Positions 58,630 through 64,000 of a DNA stretch of 64,000 nucleotides are shown in pieces; within the stretch, counting starts at the first letter, position 1, and each line of letters starts with the position of its first letter. Under the pieces are notes generated by a model that did not search any database, was not told the origin of the DNA, and was given only the letters and a program-made list of their open reading frames with translations. The DNA comes from Spirodela intermedia (Eukaryota > Streptophyta > Magnoliopsida > Alismatales > Araceae), in the NCBI GenBank assembly GCA_902729315.2, contig LR746266.1, positions 997,001 through 1,061,000 on the forward strand, given 5' to 3'. The position numbers and the translations under genes are program-made.

Positions 58630-58960
58630 GGCCCAGTGCTCAAGGATTCGGTGAGTCAACGGTAGAGTCCCGTACCAGGCAAGAAGCTCCATGCTGGGAA
58701 AAGGGTATCTCTGAAGATCTGAGTGGGGAGGTGAGAGCCCTGCTCTGAGGGCTTAGAAGAAGGTGCAGGGGCGGTCCTAGGGCACGACGACGACAATGAG
58801 CTCGTAAAATCAGCTTCCTCCATGCAGGACACAGAACACAAAATGCCGGCGACACCGTCGACGAAGAGCCAACGGGAAGATTCGAAACGAGGACATGAAA
58901 TAAGAAAAAGAAGAAAGCTAGACGAGGTCTCAAGCAGCGGAGACCTCCATCTGCAGAACA
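58630..58960 (+). repeat. Dispersed repeat, copy 2 (inverted relative to 3055-3410)
   Basis: Partner of the repeat at 3055-3410 in opposite orientation. The following 58960-59276 has a TATA-like atataaaagg near 59057 and could belong to the same unknown LTR-type element. Confidence 0.6.
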
Positions 58961-59276
58961 TTGATGAGTTATGTCGAAATATCTCAGCAATCTGGTTGAG
59001 AATAGGCGTAATAACATACAAGTGTGGCCTCCTGTATCGGGACTAAGTTTTAGCTCATATAAAAGGGCAAATCTGTAACTCTCTAATCTGTAGAGAGAGG
59101 ATTAAAGAAAGGCTATAAATTCTTTTTTCTAAGAACTAAATAACTTATGAGGTCTTACTATTCTTTATCTTTTATGGTGTTCACTCTTTATCTATCAACC
59201 TCTATCATTTTTACTTTTCTTATTGGTGTCTTGTTTGATTATTTTCAAGTTCTAGCACACTGGTGGAATAGGGTAG

Positions 59277-60918
59277 TGACGTGACTTAATTGTTGTATAG
59301 TAAATCACATAAATTTAAAATTTATAAAATTAGTAAATATAAATTTTTAGATATTTAGAAGTATTTTTAAACAAATATATCAATTATAATTCAATAAAAT
59401 TTCTAAAAATAGTGATAATTTTTCAAGTCGATCACAAAGACGTAATATAATATAAGATAATTATTCAAAATGTTCTTCAAAGAATACTATTTTCTATTAA
59501 TTTTATACTAGGAAATGAAAATGAAATATATTTAAAATTTACGAAAAAGAAAAATAAGGGTGTGGATGTCATGATGATGTCAGCACCTGACGAACATGAA
59601 TTAGGCAGAAACAAAGTTCCATCTGACGATTTTTACATAAATTATGACTAAATGAAGTAAAAATTAAGTTGAAAATAGGAAAACAGAGTTCTAACGTTAC
59701 AGCAATGATGCGTCGGCGATGCACTAGAATCCTAAGCATTCGAGAAGATCGTCGTGTAGTCTCCATAGCCTCGAAGGCTCTCTTTGACCAAGGCTAGTGG
59801 GCAATCTCTAAATCTCCTTGTGAAGTCTAAAGATCAATGAAATGGGTTGTCAAATCATCTCCGGTGGCTGTCACTTGACAGAGCAAAAAGATGACAACTT
59901 TGTGGCTCTTTAGCGGCTGTCACCCAATAGAGAAGAACTAGATGGAGATAGGGCGTGTGTCAAAAAGCTTCATCCTCAAGTCCGCGCAGCAAAAGGAGGC
60001 TCTTTATTGCATCTGATATGCTCTTAGGAGGTGGTGACTCATCTCTCAGTAGATCGTTCTCTTTCCGATAATAGCTTGTTCGTCGATCAATTAAAGATGG
60101 TTTACTTAATAGATTCGTGATCCTTTTATTGTGAATCGTTTAGTAATTTTAGTAATAATGCTCCGAGAATCGCGTTGACGAAATTTTCGTCGATGATCTA
60201 ATAATTCTAGTAGCTTAATCCTTCACCAACGATCAGAAAAGTCACGATAGTCAGCTAAAAGTATGAGTTTTGGCTCAAGAAGGATTCGAACCCGTGCTAG
60301 TTGCCCATCTGCCTAAGAGAGATTGAAATAAATACTCTAATCTCCTTATCAAGTGACATCATCATGGTATATCTCTATTATAAGTAAGGGGTATTATAGG
60401 TATTAAAATCATCAAAGCCTTTTGGGGGAAGATGTGATGTGGGTTTAGTCTCACATCACTTGTGCATCAAAGTTTCAGGTGAATATATACTAATATTACA
60501 TTTACAAGCAAGTCATTTTCTCCTGCATGTACGACCACTCTTTACTTTACAGTTAGCTGGCCACTAGTGACGTAGAAGGAGAGTGGCGCACACGTGCCCC
60601 TATTAGTCTTAGTCGCTCGAGCCCTTGCTTACAGCTCCTCCCCGACTACGCTTCTGACCCACTTGTGGGCTCGACTGACTAGTGGGTACCTCTTATTTTG
60701 ATATATTTTTATTTTTATTTCTTTTTCTTTATTTATCTCAAAGTAAGACTGTAAAAATCATATAAATTTGCATAAAATCACATAATTAGTCAAAAATTCA
60801 TGTTAATCAACTGAAAACTACTTTTCATACTTTAACATAAATATACATCTATTTATCATGATTTAAGACAAACTATATTATTTACTAATTATTAACTCAT
60901 GATAATAGAGACTTATCA
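59277..60918 (+). mobile_element. 1.6-kb solo-LTR-like element, copy 4
   Basis: 1642 bases, TGACGTGACT...GACTTATCA, flanked by ggtag (59272-59276) and ggcag (60919-60923), a target-site duplication with one change. It has more substitutions than the other copies plus an extra stretch of roughly 100 bases near 60310-60425. The USE/TATA pair is kept. Confidence 0.87.
60448..60489 (+). promoter_or_regulatory. snRNA-type USE plus TATA, copy 4
   Basis: GTCTCACATCA at 60448-60458 (one change from the others), then 25 bases, then TATATA from 60484. Confidence 0.55.
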
Positions 60919-61761
60919 GGCAGCAACCTAAAACTTGTAGTAGAGACTATTATTAAGCAAAAGAAAAAAAGCAATGAGAGGATGTGGTGACTTTTCTTGA
61001 AAATTAAACAACAGATTCTATCCTATATTCAAGGCCAAGACTTTAATGGATAGAAGATTGATTTTTAGGTACTAGATAATTGTAGACAACATGTCTTCTC
61101 ATTTATGAGAGTTATCTACAATCCACGATTTATTGGACAGTTCTAAGATATAGACTAAATAAGGATCTTTCAAGCCATATTGACTAGATCCTTGTAGTAG
61201 ATTATTCTTATTTTGAGTACATATCATTTCGCAATATCCTCAAGTTGATTTCAGCCATATACTAATTGAGACATTTATTTCCTATTTTTTATAATATTTT
61301 GATTGGTTTTATATCCAACATCTATAATAGAAAAAGGGGAGAGAGACAGAGAGAGATCATAGCTTTGGACTTCCTACTCTACCCATAGTCAAGCATAATG
61401 ACGACTTTGGCCTGTAGAGTGCCCACCTCTTCTTTGAGATCACCAAGATGCTGTTATTGAAGGGGATGCAGGATAAGAGGGCTTCTGTGGCCGGCAGAAC
61501 TCACAACGAATGCCGGACGGTCTTCAATCTCTGAGCTACTCCTTTCTTCTTCTAACATGAAGAGGGGGCAGCGAGCTGGGTTCATCTGTCGCCTGAGTGT
61601 TCTACCTTCTTCTCATTAGCAGTCAGGCCCTCATTCCAGCCTTCGAAGGAACGTGTAACCATGTCTAGCTCGTCATGTGCAAAATTTTGAATGAATATCT
61701 TCGGTTATGCTTGCTGAAGTGTATAGCGAAACAATCCGTTTTCTGGAGAACCTCCCTTTCC
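60919..61761. other. Intergenic region, no gene recognised
   Basis: AT-rich at first, rising in GC after about 61380. Nothing recognised. Confidence 0.35.
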
Positions 61762-62136
61762 TCACGCACCAGAAGACATCAGTCTTGTCGGCGTCGAGGC
61801 GAAGAAAGTCGCAGAGGATCGGTCGATGAATACGGGATCCTCGAGGAACGGTTGCGTGCCCATGGAGAACGATACCATTACCGCCATTACCTGGCCCTGC
61901 TTGATGCCAATGATAGGCCCCTCCCCCTCTGCCACATTACAGGTCTTGACGGTGAATTCTTGGCGCTGGCCGGAGCTGCTGTAAGAGCAATGATCTCCGA
62001 CAGGAGATATGGAGTAATCCACCATTATTCTATCATATTCCTCCTTTGAAACGACAGACGTGAACCATTTAAATCTTCCCTTCTTATTGTGGCTGGCTAA
62101 CCAATGTCTTCCCATAGAGTGTGGGAATCTCATCAT
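61762..62136 (-). CDS. Unrecognised 124-residue open frame, possible gene fragment
   Basis: A minus-strand frame in a local GC-richer island. It encodes readable text such as KGRFKWFTSVVSKEEYDRIM and PIIGIKQGQVMAVMVSFSMG with no low-complexity runs and no stop for 124 codons. I do not recognise a family. An overlapping plus-strand frame (61675-62049) is Arg-rich and looks like its shadow. This could be one exon or a relic of a host gene; equally it may be chance. Confidence 0.25.
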   Translation of the reverse strand: MMRFPHSMGRHWLASHNKKGRFKWFTSVVSKEEYDRIMVDYSISPVGDHCSYSSSGQRQEFTVKTCNVAEGEGPIIGIKQGQVMAVMVSFSMGTQPFLEDPVFIDRSSATFFASTPTRLMSSGA

Positions 62137-62459
62137 GCTCCTCTTGTTGGTGTTGTCCCAAGTGAGCTTGGATCATGTTTTACTGCATGGTGAGGTCACA
62201 GAGATTGTCTAGATGTGGTTTATTTAGTTGGGCATTAGTTGGTTCATGGTCTGCAGTTCCCTGATACCCTCCCCTAATGGGAGGTTTTCTTTTTACAAAT
62301 AGCATTTCAACTAAAGTTGTCCATGAGACTTAGAATATATCCTGAGAAAACTTTCTTTCCAAATCAATATTTTATTGGCTTTAGGAGACTTAATTATCCT
62401 TAAAGGTTTTGATGATGATATACACCCATAAGATAAATAAATAGATCAAATTATGTTGA

Positions 62460-62997
62460 ATATTTCATGTGCATGTAACATTCATGGGTGATCTCTTAAA
62501 CACATTCTAAATTAATTAAATGAAAATTTATGAAGAATATCTACAAAATTTCATGTTTAGATCATAACTCAATGGATACATTCGATGCTCATGATTTAAA
62601 TTCCACCTTTACAATGAATTTTTGGTTCAAAATCATTAGTTTGTATACTTCTTTAAAAGGTAGTAATAACTATGAAATTTCCTATCTATTGATAGGTAAC
62701 AGTTTGGACATCAGATTTTATTTGAATATTTGTAATAAAATATTGGTACAAAGTTTAGTTAGTATACTAGAAGTTCATCATTTAAAGTTATTATTTCCAA
62801 TCATTTTCAATAAATAAATGAATCCGAATTATACAAATGGTCGTTTAGACTTTTCTAAATATTTATCAATATTAATTAAAAAATACTTTTGGAAAATTAT
62901 AAATCACTGAAGTAATGATGTCAAATATGAAAATTAAGATTTATATATCTACTATATACTATTATTATATTTGATGTAGTTTGAGTTTACTTTCTTT
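62460..62997 (+). repeat. Dispersed AT-rich repeat, copy 2 (partner at 7500-8036)
   Basis: Same orientation as the copy in the inverted-duplication spacer. The frame at 62530-62817 lies within this repeat and is not a supported gene. Confidence 0.75.
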
Positions 62998-64000
62998 AGA
63001 AAATCACTACATTTCTTGAGACGAATTTTTGGTTCTGATTTAATGTCAAATTCTTACCAGAAATGCTAAAACTGTGAACTTGAGATATATATGTTATAGC
63101 TTTGTAGTTATGTTATTAGTTTATCCTTAGAGGATGTTTCCAAATAATTTTAGAATATTAATATTGAATAACAATAGAAAATAAAGAAAGGTTACTACTC
63201 AAATTTCTCTATAAAATACATCCTTTTGCAAACAGCTAAATGTATCTAAATGATCATAAAATTTTGTCTAACAATCGGTGTTGTGAATTACATGTGAATT
63301 TCAGCAAAATTCAAAGCTTGTTCTGAGGAATAGAAGTCAAGGAGTTGATGAGCGAATCTTGATCTAAAACCAATCTTCCTCAGCCTAATTTTGAAGGAGA
63401 ATGTATTTTCCAATCAAAGTTTCTTGATGTGAAGAAATAAAAGAAAAAGAAAACGTTCCTCTGCATTGAATTTTAAAACGTGATTCAAGTGTTCATGAAG
63501 TATTGAAAATGTCAACAATGATATTTTCTTTATTTTTTTGATTAAGTTTGACTTTGTTACAAAAACTAGTTGAGCCATATAATCAAATTTTGACTACGGA
63601 AAACATAAATGTCACTAAACTTAGAACTAAACTTGAAAAGAAATTAGAAGAGAACTAAACTTAGTAATCAACAAATGTTGCTAAATGTTACATCAGTGGA
63701 ACACAAAAATGACATGTTATTAGAGAGTAGATGTAGGTAAGGGGTCAAACCACTATAAAATTTTTGGTGTCATCAAGATTCAAATTCAGGAGACTCATGA
63801 GACCTCATGATTAAAAAAAGATCAAGAAACATAAAATATTTGACCAAAATCAAGAATATTTTAAAATAAATTCAACCCCCTTTATGGTTTAAGCATCTCT
63901 AAATCTAATAGATTTTTTCTCATTGTTTTGATCCTCAACTATCTGATCAATCTTGGAAAAGCTGAGTTGAACTTTCTCCAACTTGCTCAACAAGTGGGAA
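62998..64000. other. AT-rich end of window
   Basis: No gene, RNA or element recognised. Confidence 0.4.

Overview
This is a flowering-plant nuclear window. It contains a PPR gene, an NFD4/nodulin-like transporter with a phase-2 intron, DUF538 genes and a plant-type glutaredoxin-like gene, set among degraded Ty1/copia and Ty3/gypsy retrotransposons. The strong contrast between GC-rich exons and AT-rich surroundings would suit a monocot, but I cannot name the species. There is nothing prokaryotic and no CRISPR array; the few host genes are separated by repeats.

Layout. 1-4.0 kb: a PPR gene (plus strand) resembling Arabidopsis At2g38420, whose last repeats are broken into several frames. 4.05-21.36 kb: a large inverted duplication. 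Arm A (4050-7192) carries an apparently intact NFD4-like gene. Arm B (13059-16049, continuing at 21207-21355) carries a mirror copy with a stop at codon 9. The spacer holds a minus-strand copia element (8041-12937). A plus-strand copia element of the same family (16050-21206) splits the outer part of arm B. 22.15-36.74 kb: a minus-strand Ty3/gypsy chromovirus-like element with LTRs of about 3.5 kb. Each of its LTRs contains the same 1.63-kb solo-LTR-like insertion at the same site, and a third copy interrupts pol. 36.74-51.5 kb: two direct copies of a DUF538 gene (minus strand), separated by two decayed minus-strand copia elements. 51.5-56.2 kb: AT-rich DNA in which I recognise no gene. 56.27-57.66 kb: an intact single-exon glutaredoxin-like gene with an MGCxxS N-terminus. 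58.6-64 kb: more repeats, including a fourth copy of the 1.6-kb element.

The host genes show no shared pathway. The coherent story is structural. Both duplicated host loci combine a nearly identical core with strongly diverged edges, which suggests recent gene conversion between old duplicates. The clearest case is the inverted duplication: an old, decayed copia element sits inside one arm, so the duplication must be older still, yet about 2.7 kb of the inner arms show no indels and only two differences that I found. The two NFD4 copies face each other, so read-through transcripts could form long double-stranded RNA. The 1.6-kb dispersed element is the other notable item: all four copies keep an snRNA-type upstream sequence element and a TATA box at exactly the same 25-bp spacing.

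All comparisons were made by eye; no alignment or database search was run. Edges of old repeats are approximate, and assembly error is a real alternative for several of the structural claims.
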